NCBI GenBank assembly: GCA_027100635.1
Contig: JAMOOQ010000048.1
Coordinates: forward strand, 1 to 64,000
DNA: 64,000 nucleotides
DNA from: Campylobacteraceae bacterium
Lineage (GTDB): Bacteria > Campylobacterota > Campylobacteria > Campylobacterales > Sulfurovaceae
Reading direction: 5' to 3'
This document shows, in pieces, positions 10,292-20,099 of the stretch. The stretch's first letter is position 1; each line of letters opens with the position of its first letter. The notes under the pieces are model-generated. The model had not been told where the DNA came from and did not search any database. It worked only from the letters and a program-made list of their open reading frames with translations. The position numbers were made by a program, and so were the translations under genes.

Positions 10292-11185
10292 CTAGTTTAA
10301 TATCTCCCATGCTTGGTCAATATCTTTTGCTTGATTAGTTACAAAAAGCCAAATAGCACCATTTAATTTTGCTAATTTTAGATACTCTTGAGATGGATTT
10401 TTTATTTGAGCAATTGATTCATCAAGAGTAATTTCTTGCCATGATTTTTGATAGTTAATATTATAACGCTTTGGGTCAATAATAAATTCATCAACATCAT
10501 CACCATTTGCCATCCATAATCGTCCTTTTGAAAAAAGTTCAGGTGTACCTTCATTTCCTTGAAGTATAGCAAATCTTTTATATCTATTTGCAAAAATTTC
10601 TATATATTTTTTTAGATAAGGTTTATGAAAAATACCCGTTATCGCAAATTCACTATTAGCAACTCCTGTTAGTTTTTCTATTGTATTTATTCCTGAACGA
10701 AGCCCCAGATTCATACGAATTTCTGTAAGATTACTCATCTGTGTAAAAAAATCAGCACGATCAAAATAGTGGGTATTTGAACTTAATTCAATATTATTAC
10801 AAATCTCTTTTGTTGTAATTCCACCTTTTGCAGGTGCTAATTTATCTCCTGAAACAATTAGATTTATATTTAAATCTTCAAGTATTTTACTAACAAGAGG
10901 AAATATATAAGGATTTTTTACCTTTCCATCATAAGGATAACCCAACTCTATTGAATTTTTAATAGTTGTTTTTTTGATAAAATCATCACAACCACTTAAT
11001 ACCCCTGCAAATTCTATGGTAGTCTCTGGTTTTAGCCTCCATCCAAGTAAAAAACCTGCTGATTGTTCTTTAGAGATAGTCTGATTTAACATCTGTTGCA
11101 TCATATCTTTTGACTCTTCAAAGCTTAAATCTCTGTTTCCCTTTACGCCAGTCCCTACTGCGTGTATATATTTAAAAAAATCCAT
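10292..11185 (-). CDS. anthranilate phosphoribosyltransferase-like protein (TrpD2/YbiB type)
   Basis: LGLRSGINTIEKLTGVAN and GNEGTPELF motifs, TrpD-like fold. Confidence 0.7.
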   Translation of the reverse strand: MDFFKYIHAVGTGVKGNRDLSFEESKDMMQQMLNQTISKEQSAGFLLGWRLKPETTIEFAGVLSGCDDFIKKTTIKNSIELGYPYDGKVKNPYIFPLVSKILEDLNINLIVSGDKLAPAKGGITTKEICNNIELSSNTHYFDRADFFTQMSNLTEIRMNLGLRSGINTIEKLTGVANSEFAITGIFHKPYLKKYIEIFANRYKRFAILQGNEGTPELFSKGRLWMANGDDVDEFIIDPKRYNINYQKSWQEITLDESIAQIKNPSQEYLKLAKLNGAIWLFVTNQAKDIDQAWEILN

Positions 11186-11250
11186 CTGCCCTCTTATATT
11201 TATTTTTTAATAATGATATACTACTATAAATTATTTAATAAAGGTCATTT

Positions 11251-11370
11251 ATGACAAAAGATATTTTAATGGTACTTATATTAACTTTTCTTATGCTCTT
11301 ATTTGGTATATATTTGGGGATAAAATTGAGTGACTATCTTGAAAAAGACTATAATATAAGATATAAATAG
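11251..11370 (+). CDS. 39-aa single-TM small protein
   Basis: MTKDILMVLILTFLMLLFGIYLGIKLSDYLEKDYNIRYK; reasonable RBS (ATAAAGG). Confidence 0.4.
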   Translation: MTKDILMVLILTFLMLLFGIYLGIKLSDYLEKDYNIRYK

Positions 11371-11443
11371 CTTTTTATTATATTGTTTCAATATGTTACA
11401 TCTATTATAAAAAGATTATTTCATTTTAGTTTGCCTCTATAAA

Positions 11444-11457
11444 TTGATTCATATCAA
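11444..11457. promoter_or_regulatory. FNR/CRP-family site TTGATTCATATCAA
   Basis: Perfect TTGAT-N4-ATCAA palindrome upstream of the nirS cluster. Confidence 0.75.
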
Positions 11458-11528
11458 TTTTTTTTAATTTAAATAGAGATATACTACATTTGATTCTAAA
11501 ATATTAAAACGGTTATTAAGGAGTGAAA

Positions 11529-11787
11529 ATGATAGACTCATCCATAATTAGACCTAGACTAGAGATAGCTTTTTTGGATGAATGCATTTGCTAATGCTAA
11601 CTTTTTGGGTGCTAGTAAAATTTTAGTATACCAATGTGACAGATGTTATATCAAGTTTTTTGCTTGGTTAAATCAGGCTTCACTAAGACTTAGTATTTTT
11701 CTTCATACAGTTATTATAGTTTCAATGTTTTGGATTTATAAACAAGAGAAAAATTATTTAGAAAAAGAAGGCGAAGAGTCTTTATAG
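11529..11787 (+). pseudogene. small protein gene with apparent frameshift at a T6 run (CDRC motif), upstream of nirS
   Basis: Strong RBS (AAGGAGTG) before ATG at 11529; frame stops at 11592..11594; removing one T from 11570..11575 joins it to ORF 11578..11787. Confidence 0.5.
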
Positions 11788-11832
11788 TTGGCCGACTTAG
11801 GTTGGTCTCATCTTAATTTAAAGGAGAAATAA

Positions 11833-13473
11833 ATGAGATTTAATAAATTAGTTATGTCAGTTGCTGCAATGACAGTAGTAAGTTCAGGGGTATTTGCTGG
11901 AACATCTAAAATGGATGTTGAGAAAGTATTTGAAAAAGAGTGTCAAGGTTGTCACGGTCCAAATCACGAAGGTGGTGTTGGTGCTGATTTACGTCCTTCT
12001 GTAACAGCGAAGAAAAATGCTTATACATTATCTGAAACTATTTTAAATGGTAGACCAGGTACTGCTATGCCTGAATTTAAAAGTAAATTTTCAAAAGATG
12101 ATGCTGATAAAATGGTTGATTATATTCAACATTTTAAAGGTAAGAAAATGGATGTTCTTACAATGGATAATGTTAAAGCTGGGTGGAAACCACTTAATGA
12201 TAGAATGAAATTCTTCAAAAAGTATCCACATGCTGTAGATGTTAAGAAAAATACAGATATCTGTTTTGTAACAGAAAGAGATGCAGAAAGAGTTGCATTT
12301 GTTGATGGTACTAATGGTAAAGTTTTATCTAAACACCCTGCTGGTTTTGCAGTTCATGTTACAGTAACTAATAAGCGTCAACCAAGATATGCTTACTCTA
12401 TCTCTCGTTCAGGTTTAGTAACAATGTTTGACCTTAACACTCCAGGTCAGCAAAAAATTGCAGAGATCCAAGTTGGTTCTGATTCTCGTGGTCTTGCAGT
12501 ATCTCCAGATGGAAAATACTTAATGGCTGGAAACTATGTACCAGGTGGAGCAATCTTAATGGATGCTATGACTCTTGAGCCATTAAAAGTTTATCCTACA
12601 TCAAGTGTTATTAATAATGAAGGTAGCATTGAGTCTTCTCGTGTAGCTGGTATTTTTGATACTCCATATGGTCCTTATATCGCATTTGCACTTAAAGATG
12701 CTGGTCATGTTTATATTATAGATTATTCTAAGCCTGATTTCCCAATCGTTGGAGATATTCCAAATATTGGTAATATCCTTCATGATGGTTTCTTAAACGA
12801 AGGTAAAGAGATTGGTAGATATTTATTTATCGCTTCTCAAGGTTCTGATGTTATTGGTGTTGTAGATTTTAAAACTAAATCTTTAGTTACAAAAATTTAT
12901 ACAGGTCCTTCAGCTAAGCCACATCCAGGTCAAGGTTCTTCATGGTTTAATGAGGGTCTAGGTCAGCAACTTGGTGCTACAGTTAATATGAACTTAGGTC
13001 AGGTAACTATTTGGGATGATAACTTTGATGTAATTCGTCAAATCCCTATCGGTGGTGGTGGACTATTTATTGGTACATCTGAGCATACTCCATTCTTATG
13101 GGCAGATAATGTTCTTGGTGGTTCATCTAACTGGAATAAAGTTCACTTAATTAATAAGCAAACTTTAGAATTAGATAGAATTATCACTGTTGGTACTAAA
13201 AAAGGTACAGTTACAGATCCTGTAACTCACAAAGTTCTTTTTGAATGGAAAGTTCCAACTGTTAAAGATAAAAAAGGTAAAGCTATTACTCCTAGAATTC
13301 TTCACGCTGAACCAGCAAACCATGGTCATTGGACTATGATTTCTGAGTGGAATTGTGGAAGAATAGGTATCTATGAAGCTAAAACAGGTAAGTTTGTTAA
13401 GTATATTAAAGGCTTAGAAACACCTACATTTACATACTCAATTGAACATAGACAGACTATACCAGGTGCATAA
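11833..13473 (+). CDS. nirS: cytochrome cd1 nitrite reductase
   Basis: N-terminal CQGCH heme c motif, beta-propeller, FAVH (d1 axial His) plus LHDG and HPGQG histidines. Confidence 0.87.
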   Translation: MRFNKLVMSVAAMTVVSSGVFAGTSKMDVEKVFEKECQGCHGPNHEGGVGADLRPSVTAKKNAYTLSETILNGRPGTAMPEFKSKFSKDDADKMVDYIQHFKGKKMDVLTMDNVKAGWKPLNDRMKFFKKYPHAVDVKKNTDICFVTERDAERVAFVDGTNGKVLSKHPAGFAVHVTVTNKRQPRYAYSISRSGLVTMFDLNTPGQQKIAEIQVGSDSRGLAVSPDGKYLMAGNYVPGGAILMDAMTLEPLKVYPTSSVINNEGSIESSRVAGIFDTPYGPYIAFALKDAGHVYIIDYSKPDFPIVGDIPNIGNILHDGFLNEGKEIGRYLFIASQGSDVIGVVDFKTKSLVTKIYTGPSAKPHPGQGSSWFNEGLGQQLGATVNMNLGQVTIWDDNFDVIRQIPIGGGGLFIGTSEHTPFLWADNVLGGSSNWNKVHLINKQTLELDRIITVGTKKGTVTDPVTHKVLFEWKVPTVKDKKGKAITPRILHAEPANHGHWTMISEWNCGRIGIYEAKTGKFVKYIKGLETPTFTYSIEHRQTIPGA

Positions 13474-13480
13474 TCGCACA

Positions 13481-13500
13481 CTTTCCCCTTTTGGGGAGAG
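13481..13500 (+). terminator. hairpin CTTTCCCC-TTTT-GGGGAGAG directly after nirS
   Basis: 8-bp stem (one G-U) with 4-nt loop; no strong U tract, so partial terminator or mRNA-stabilising stem. Confidence 0.5.
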
Positions 13501-13652
13501 ATTTACCTCCTCTCTATAAACCTACATCTATTAAAAATATATTAAAATTCATATATCTATACATACCTTTAATTTTTTAAAATTCATACTATTTATAATC
13601 TTTGTTTCAAGCTTATTTTAGCTAGAATACTAGATAAAATGAAAGAAAAATT

Positions 13653-13958
13653 ATGAAAAAATATCTTCTATTAGTAGTAATTTTTTCATCTATTTTATTA
13701 GCAGATAAACTAGACGGAAAAAAAGTTTTTGAAACTTATTGTTGGGGTTGTCATCATCAAATTTCTATGGCATTTGGACCATCGTTTACAGAGATTGCAA
13801 ACAAACGATCAAGTCAAGAGATAGAGGCTTATATTATAGATCCAAAATCTATGTATAAAATTTTTGGTTATAAGCGAACAGTAATGACTCAATTAAAATT
13901 AAATAATTTAGAGAGAAAACTAATAACAAAATATATTCTCTCATATAAAGGTAAATAA
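13653..13958 (+). CDS. small c-type cytochrome (NirC/c55x-like)
   Basis: Signal peptide and CWGCH heme-binding motif, within nir cluster. Confidence 0.75.
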   Translation: MKKYLLLVVIFSSILLADKLDGKKVFETYCWGCHHQISMAFGPSFTEIANKRSSQEIEAYIIDPKSMYKIFGYKRTVMTQLKLNNLERKLITKYILSYKGK

Positions 13959-15079
13959 TGTTTAGACTATCAAATCTTATATCTTCTGTAATAGAAGGAA
14001 AAAAAGAGAGAGTTTTGGATGGCTCTATTGCTATATGGAATTTTACAAATCGTTGTAATTTATCATGTTTGCATTGTTATTCAAAATCAACATTAGATGA
14101 AATTGACACTCTCACTACACCACAAATTAAAAAAACAATTTTGCAAATGAAAGCAAATGGAGTTAAATTTATTATCTTCTCTGGTGGAGAGCCTTTAACA
14201 AGAAAAGATCTTTTTGAGATAGCTAATTTTTGTAAGGAAAATGGGATTATTACATATCTTTCAAGTAATGGGCTTTACTTTACAAAAGGCAACATTCAAA
14301 AAATCGTAGATTCCTTTAATTATATTGGAGTTAGTATCGATGGTGATGAACCGACTCATGATTTCTTCCGTGGGTTAAAAGGTGCATTCAAAGAAACTTT
14401 AAAAGCAGTTCAACTTGCAAACTCTACAGGAGCAAAAGTTGGTATTAGATTTACGATAACGAAAGATACTATAAACTCTTTAGAGTATATTTTTGACCTT
14501 GTAGAAAAAGAGAATATTCCTAAAATTTATATATCTCATCTCGTTTATTCTGGTCGTGGTTTGGATAATTTAAAAATGGATTTAAGCAAAGAGCAAAGAA
14601 GAGAGTCTGTTGAATTTATTTTAAATAAAGCATTTGAGTATTATAAAACAGGTAGAGATATAGAGATTGTAACAGGAAATATGGAGATGGATGCAATCTT
14701 GTTTTTAAATAAATTTGCCATAGAATATCCTGATTTAAAAGATACAATGAGAGAAAGATTAGTTACATGGGGTGGAAACTCTGCAGGAAGAAAACTATTG
14801 AATATTAATAGCGAAGGTGATGTAAGACCTGATCCATTTTTCCCTTTAACTGTTGGAAACACTATAGAACAAGATTTTGGAGATATTTGGAAAGGTGGAG
14901 ATTTGTTAGATAAGCTTAGAATCCATCCACGAAAACAGATAACTGGAATATGTTCTGATTGTGAGCAGATAGATATATGTAATGGCGGTTCTCGTGCAAG
15001 AGCCTATGCAATTACTGGTGATTTATGGAGTGAAGATCCATCATGTTACTTAACAGAAGAAGAAAGAAGGAAAAATTAA
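13958..15079 (+). CDS. nirJ: heme d1 biosynthesis radical SAM protein NirJ
   Basis: CNLSCLHC radical SAM motif, SPASM-type C-terminal cysteines (CSDCEQIDIC), nir context. Confidence 0.85.
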   Translation: MFRLSNLISSVIEGKKERVLDGSIAIWNFTNRCNLSCLHCYSKSTLDEIDTLTTPQIKKTILQMKANGVKFIIFSGGEPLTRKDLFEIANFCKENGIITYLSSNGLYFTKGNIQKIVDSFNYIGVSIDGDEPTHDFFRGLKGAFKETLKAVQLANSTGAKVGIRFTITKDTINSLEYIFDLVEKENIPKIYISHLVYSGRGLDNLKMDLSKEQRRESVEFILNKAFEYYKTGRDIEIVTGNMEMDAILFLNKFAIEYPDLKDTMRERLVTWGGNSAGRKLLNINSEGDVRPDPFFPLTVGNTIEQDFGDIWKGGDLLDKLRIHPRKQITGICSDCEQIDICNGGSRARAYAITGDLWSEDPSCYLTEEERRKN

Positions 15080-16221
15080 TGATTAAAAAATTGCTATTAG
15101 CATCAACTGTTGCATCAGCACTATTTATAACTCTTCAAGCAGAAGTTATCAAGCCATTTATAATAAATGGTTCAACTGAAAAAATATTTGTGGTTGAAAG
15201 AGAGAGTAGCTCTTTGGCTATTATAGAAAAGGGACTCCCTCGTTCGCGTATTAAAAATATGCATGATATGAATCATGGCGTTGTTAAATTTTATGGCAAT
15301 GATGGTTATGTAATTAGTAGAGATGGTTTTGTTGTTAAATTTGACCCAGAAACTGAAAAGATACTAAAAGAATATAAAACTAGCGAAAGTGCTATTGGTT
15401 TTGTAATTAACGATTATTATGTGGCAGTTGCCAATTATGATAATAAAAGTGTTGATATTTTAGACCGTAATCTAAATCCAATAAAAACATTTAAAACTAA
15501 TTCAAAAAATGTTGGTATCAAAATCTATAAAGATTATCTAGTTTTTTCACAAATGGATAATGATAAAATAACTGTTTTAAAAGATAAAAATAAAGGTAAA
15601 AAGATTCCAGATTTTGAAATTTTTAAGGAGTTTACTGATGTGGGAGTTATGCCTTTTGATGCGATGATTAAAGATAATAATTTTATAACAGGTTTTTTTA
15701 ATAGTCCATTTTTTGGTGTACTTGACCTTGATAAGATGGAATATAAAAAGATAGATATTCTTTTAGGTGATAGAAAACCAGTATTAAAAGTGCCTCATTT
15801 TGGTTTTTGGAGTATTAGTGAAGGAAATGTATTTATCCCAGCAGTTGGAGATAATAAAGTACTTGTTTATACACCTGATTTTAAATTTGTAAAGAATATA
15901 GAAACAGAGGGTCTGCCTGTATTTACAGCACTATCCCCTGATAAAAAATATTTAGCCGTAACATTTAGTGGTAAAAAATTTCCAGTGATTCAGATTATAG
16001 ATACTAAAACTTTAAAAATAATCAAAAGATTTGAGTTTGATGGAAAAGTTTTACATTTAAGATGGTCTAAGCAAAAACCACTACTTTATGTATCTGTAAA
16101 TGATACAAATAAGGTTGCTGTTTTAAATACGAGAGATTGGTATTTAGCTCGTGAGATTTTTACAATAAATAAACCATCAGGTATATTTATTTATGAGCAA
16201 AAAAATAAGGATCTAAAATAA
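15079..16221 (+). CDS. nirF: heme d1 biosynthesis protein NirF (start corrected from 15043 to 15079)
   Basis: TAATG overlap with nirJ; signal peptide MIKKLLLASTVASALFITLQA; cd1-type beta-propeller. Confidence 0.8.
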   Translation: MIKKLLLASTVASALFITLQAEVIKPFIINGSTEKIFVVERESSSLAIIEKGLPRSRIKNMHDMNHGVVKFYGNDGYVISRDGFVVKFDPETEKILKEYKTSESAIGFVINDYYVAVANYDNKSVDILDRNLNPIKTFKTNSKNVGIKIYKDYLVFSQMDNDKITVLKDKNKGKKIPDFEIFKEFTDVGVMPFDAMIKDNNFITGFFNSPFFGVLDLDKMEYKKIDILLGDRKPVLKVPHFGFWSISEGNVFIPAVGDNKVLVYTPDFKFVKNIETEGLPVFTALSPDKKYLAVTFSGKKFPVIQIIDTKTLKIIKRFEFDGKVLHLRWSKQKPLLYVSVNDTNKVAVLNTRDWYLAREIFTINKPSGIFIYEQKNKDLK

Positions 16222-16964
16222 TGGGTAAAGTATATTTAACAGGAGCAGGTCCTGGTGATATTGAATTATTAACATTAAAAGCATTAAGAGTAATTGAGGA
16301 TGCAGATGTTATTATATATGATAGATTAGCCAATCCAGATATTTTAGAAAAAGCAAAAAGTGGATGTGAATTTGTATATGTTGGAAAAGAAGACGGTAGA
16401 CATATTATGCCTCAAGATGATATTAATGAGACTATTTATCAAAATGCACTAAAATATAAAACTGTAGTTCGTCTTAAAGGTGGAGACCCTTTTGTATTTG
16501 GAAGAGGTGGTGAAGAGGCTAATTATCTTTATGAAAGAGATGTAAAATTTGAGATTATTCCTGGGATAACTTCTGCTGTTTCTGCTCCTGCTTATGCTGG
16601 AATTCCAGTAACTCATCGTGGAGTAGCAGTTAGCTTTAGGGTGGTAACTGGTCATGAATCACCAAATAAAAAAACATCTCAGATACCATGGGATAATTTT
16701 AAAACAGATGATACTATTGTATTTTTGATGGGACTTCATAATCTGCCAAAAATTAGCAATAAACTAATTGAAATAGGAAAAAGCCCTGATTATCCTGTGG
16801 CAGTTATATCAAAAGGGACAACAAAAGACCAAAAAGTTGTGGTTGGAACACTAGAAAATATCGTAGAAAAAACAAAAGATATTCCAACTCCTGCACTAAT
16901 TGTTGTGGGTCGTGTAGTTGAACTTAGAAATCAATTAAAATGGTTTGAAGATTCTAATAGTTAA
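16221..16964 (+). CDS. nirE: uroporphyrinogen-III C-methyltransferase
   Basis: GKVYLTGAGPGDIELLTLKA, RLKGGDPFVFGRGGEE SUMT motifs; nir context. Confidence 0.88.
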   Translation: MGKVYLTGAGPGDIELLTLKALRVIEDADVIIYDRLANPDILEKAKSGCEFVYVGKEDGRHIMPQDDINETIYQNALKYKTVVRLKGGDPFVFGRGGEEANYLYERDVKFEIIPGITSAVSAPAYAGIPVTHRGVAVSFRVVTGHESPNKKTSQIPWDNFKTDDTIVFLMGLHNLPKISNKLIEIGKSPDYPVAVISKGTTKDQKVVVGTLENIVEKTKDIPTPALIVVGRVVELRNQLKWFEDSNS

Positions 16965-16967
16965 TTT

Positions 16968-17729
16968 ATGCTAGAGATAGATAATTACACAGATTCTATC
17001 CTAAAACATATAAACTATCATATTAAAGATAGTTTGCTAATTTTAGGTGCAAATGGAGCGGGTAAGAGTAGTTTAGCCAAACTGCTCTGTGGAATTACTC
17101 CAAGTGATTCTATAAAAATTAATATTTTAAAACTTGGAACAGGTGCTTTTGGTGAGGCTAAAGCCATCACTTCCGATAAATCACAGGAACAGTATAATAT
17201 AAATCTACAAACTCTTTCATTACAAGATAGAGCCAAAATTATAAATTATATCCCATCTAAACTAGATATTTTTGATGAATATATTACCCTAAAAGATTAT
17301 CTTATACTTTCTAAAATAGATTTTAATATCAATATAGATGATACTATAGATACTCTTGGTTTAAATGATTTGAAAGATAGACCTTGTATAAATCTTAGCA
17401 GTGGAGAGTCTCAACTTACTCTAATGGCATCTGCTATTATCCATAACGCAAAAATTACAATCTTTGATGAACCTACAGCTAACCTTGACCCTCAAAAAAC
17501 TTCTCAAATCTATAAAATATTATCAAATAAAAAAAATTTAAAAATAAAAATAGTTATAACTCATGATTTAAACTTAGCATATAGATTAGGATTTGATGTG
17601 ATTTATCTTAAAGATGGTAAAATTATATTTAAAGGAACTAACAAAGAGTTTTTTAATAAAAAAAATATAGAAAAAACTTTTGCTAATAGAGTTAAAAAAA
17701 TAGAAAATTTTTGGGTTGTGGATATATAA
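16968..17729 (+). CDS. ABC transporter ATP-binding protein (no permease or binding protein adjacent)
   Basis: Walker A GANGAGKSS, signature LSSGES, Walker B ITIFDEP, H-loop ITHD. Confidence 0.85.
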   Translation: MLEIDNYTDSILKHINYHIKDSLLILGANGAGKSSLAKLLCGITPSDSIKINILKLGTGAFGEAKAITSDKSQEQYNINLQTLSLQDRAKIINYIPSKLDIFDEYITLKDYLILSKIDFNINIDDTIDTLGLNDLKDRPCINLSSGESQLTLMASAIIHNAKITIFDEPTANLDPQKTSQIYKILSNKKNLKIKIVITHDLNLAYRLGFDVIYLKDGKIIFKGTNKEFFNKKNIEKTFANRVKKIENFWVVDI

Positions 17730-17743
17730 TATATATTTCAATT

Positions 17744-19777
17744 TTAAAATGTATATTTCATATTTGCATAAATATATCTACCAGGTTCATTTATTAGCAT
17801 AGTATCAGAACCATCTGTCATAAGAATCAAATCTTTATAAGTATTTGTTGTTGTATAAGTCTTATCCAATAGATTATCTATTCCAATAGTCATTTTCATA
17901 CCATTATCAAACTCTCTTGTCGTTTTAAAGTTTACAATTCCATAACCAGCTAATGTCTGTTCCCCATTCTCTTCATCTACACTATCCCATCTACTTCCTG
18001 CTACAAATGATAGTTCTATCTCACCATCTTCATCATAATCATAAGTAACTGATGCGTTTAGTTTTAAAGGTGTAATTTCTGCTAAATCTGTATCACTTTG
18101 TCCTGTTGTAAGAGTGTCTTTTTCACCTTTTTTATAGGATATTCCAATATCAAAATATAAATCATCAGTTGGCATATATGAGGTACTTAATTCTGCTCCA
18201 TAAATTGTAGCATCAATATTTTCAAAATTATTTTTCTTTATTGAAGGATTTCCATTATAATATATATAATCTTCTAACTTACTATAAAATGCTTTGAATT
18301 TAACCTTAGAGTTTTCAAATTTCTTTTCAAATCCTAAATCAATCTCATAATTTGTAGTTTGCTCTAAATCAGGATTTCCATTTAATATTCTTACTACTGG
18401 TTTTACTGTTGTATTGTATCTTACATTATAAAGCTCTCTTGCATCTGGAACTCTGCTTGATTTACCAATACCAAAAAAATATTTTGTATCTTTATCTGCG
18501 TTATATGTGGTAAATATAGAACCACTAACTGAATCAAACTCTCTGTCTTTTTCGCTATTAGAAGCAGTTTCTATTGTGGTATCGTCATATCTTGTGCCAA
18601 CCTCTATATCCATTTTACCAAAGTTTTTTTCAAATTTCATAAAAAATGCACGATTTTCTGTATCTACATCATCAATACTTTGTCCAATAGTTTTTACCAT
18701 ATTAGTTGTAAGGTTTGTAGATGTATATTTACCATCCCAGTTTCTCTTACTAGCATCAAGACCATACGTAATAGTGGTATCCCATAAATCAAAACTATTT
18801 TTAAGCTTTAATCCACTCATCTCTGTAGTTAGGTGGTGTGTCATAAATGCACCTTTTGAAAGGGCTACTTGACGATACTCTGTACTCATTGGGTGATCCA
18901 CTTCAGAATTATAAATTTGAAGATGTAGATTTTTTGAATATGCCCCAAGATTTTTGGCACTATACTCTAAATTCATAATATCACTATCATCCCAAATAGC
19001 ATCCATTTTACTCGATGGATATAGAACATTCTCACTTCTATTTGCAGTATAACTTAATTTTAACTCTTGATTTTCAGTAATATCTATAAAAATCTTACCC
19101 ATATACATAGTCTTTTCAAATGCATCCATATTTTTATTAGTATTGCTATAATTAAAACCACCTACTTTTGTACCAGTTGTGTAGTTTGAAAGTTGTGTAG
19201 AAAATGTGTTACCGTCTCCATCTTCATACTGCTCACCTTTTTCTTTAGAAGCACTAAAAAGTACTTTGATAAAATCATTTCCACCACTTAGAGTTGTAGA
19301 GAATTTTTGGTATCCATAACTTCCTGCATTTATACCAAATTCACCACTAAATTTCTCAGTAAGCTTTTTAGTCTTGATTTTAATAGAACCACTTAGAGAA
19401 CCAAACTCTTCTATATCAAAAGGACCCTCAAGAACCTCTACATTCTCAATCGCATGAGTTACAACATGAGAAGTAGGAGGATCCATTCTATTAACACAAG
19501 CACCACAAACCACAGTACCATCAATTGTTACCTTGATATTATCTCTTTTTTGCCCTCGTAACATAATGTCATTAGCTATACCACTTCTTCTAATAAGTGA
19601 GATACTAGGTATATTTTTATTTAATGCTTCTGCTAAATCGGCTGATTTTACCTCCTCGCCACTTATATTCTCAACAACTTTTACATTGACTCTTTCACTA
19701 ACCTCAATAGTCCCTAAATCAGTCTCTGCGTTTAATGCTACAATACAAATTGCTAAAAGATAAATCTTTTTATTCAT
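17744..19777 (-). CDS. TonB-dependent receptor, copper-receptor (OprC/NosA)-like
   Basis: Plug domain DIMLRGQKRDNIKVTIDGTVVCGACVNRMDPPTSHV and C-terminal aromatic YANMKYTF. Confidence 0.8.
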   Translation of the reverse strand: MNKKIYLLAICIVALNAETDLGTIEVSERVNVKVVENISGEEVKSADLAEALNKNIPSISLIRRSGIANDIMLRGQKRDNIKVTIDGTVVCGACVNRMDPPTSHVVTHAIENVEVLEGPFDIEEFGSLSGSIKIKTKKLTEKFSGEFGINAGSYGYQKFSTTLSGGNDFIKVLFSASKEKGEQYEDGDGNTFSTQLSNYTTGTKVGGFNYSNTNKNMDAFEKTMYMGKIFIDITENQELKLSYTANRSENVLYPSSKMDAIWDDSDIMNLEYSAKNLGAYSKNLHLQIYNSEVDHPMSTEYRQVALSKGAFMTHHLTTEMSGLKLKNSFDLWDTTITYGLDASKRNWDGKYTSTNLTTNMVKTIGQSIDDVDTENRAFFMKFEKNFGKMDIEVGTRYDDTTIETASNSEKDREFDSVSGSIFTTYNADKDTKYFFGIGKSSRVPDARELYNVRYNTTVKPVVRILNGNPDLEQTTNYEIDLGFEKKFENSKVKFKAFYSKLEDYIYYNGNPSIKKNNFENIDATIYGAELSTSYMPTDDLYFDIGISYKKGEKDTLTTGQSDTDLAEITPLKLNASVTYDYDEDGEIELSFVAGSRWDSVDEENGEQTLAGYGIVNFKTTREFDNGMKMTIGIDNLLDKTYTTTNTYKDLILMTDGSDTMLINEPGRYIYANMKYTF

Positions 19778-19889
19778 TTTTTTTCCTAATTATTCTAAAT
19801 TTTATCAATTAAAGAATTTTATAGGAAAATTGTTAATTATTTGTTAAGTTTTTAAATAAGTGGCTTGTAAATTCAATTACCAAAAGCAT

Positions 19890-20042
19890 CTAATTCTTAC
19901 TCATAAATAGCTCAACTATTAAATTCCATTTGAAGATGCTTTCTCCAATATGAGAATATAAAGAGTTTGTAGCACCCTCTATAACTTTTGTCAATTCTCC
20001 ATATGGAAGAGATTAAAAAATAAAATCTCCCTCTTTGGGCTG
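19890..20042 (-). pseudogene. YiiX/YebB-like cysteine hydrolase fragment
   Basis: Minus strand reads QPKEGDFIF…SLPYGELTKVIEGATNSLYSHIGESIFKWNLIVELFMSKN* with a frameshift. Confidence 0.5.
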
Positions 20043-20071
20043 ATAATTTATTTATAAAATTTATTTATAAC

Positions 20072-20099
20072 CGACATTCATCACCCCTCTAAACTTAAA
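20072..20099 (-). repeat. inverted copy of the 28-bp sequence at 100..127
   Basis: Exact match. Confidence 0.85.

Noticed and set aside
18507-18872. Plus-strand ORFs inside the TonB-dependent receptor (18507..18872, 19533..19763)
   Set aside because: Antisense shadow ORFs, no recognisable motifs
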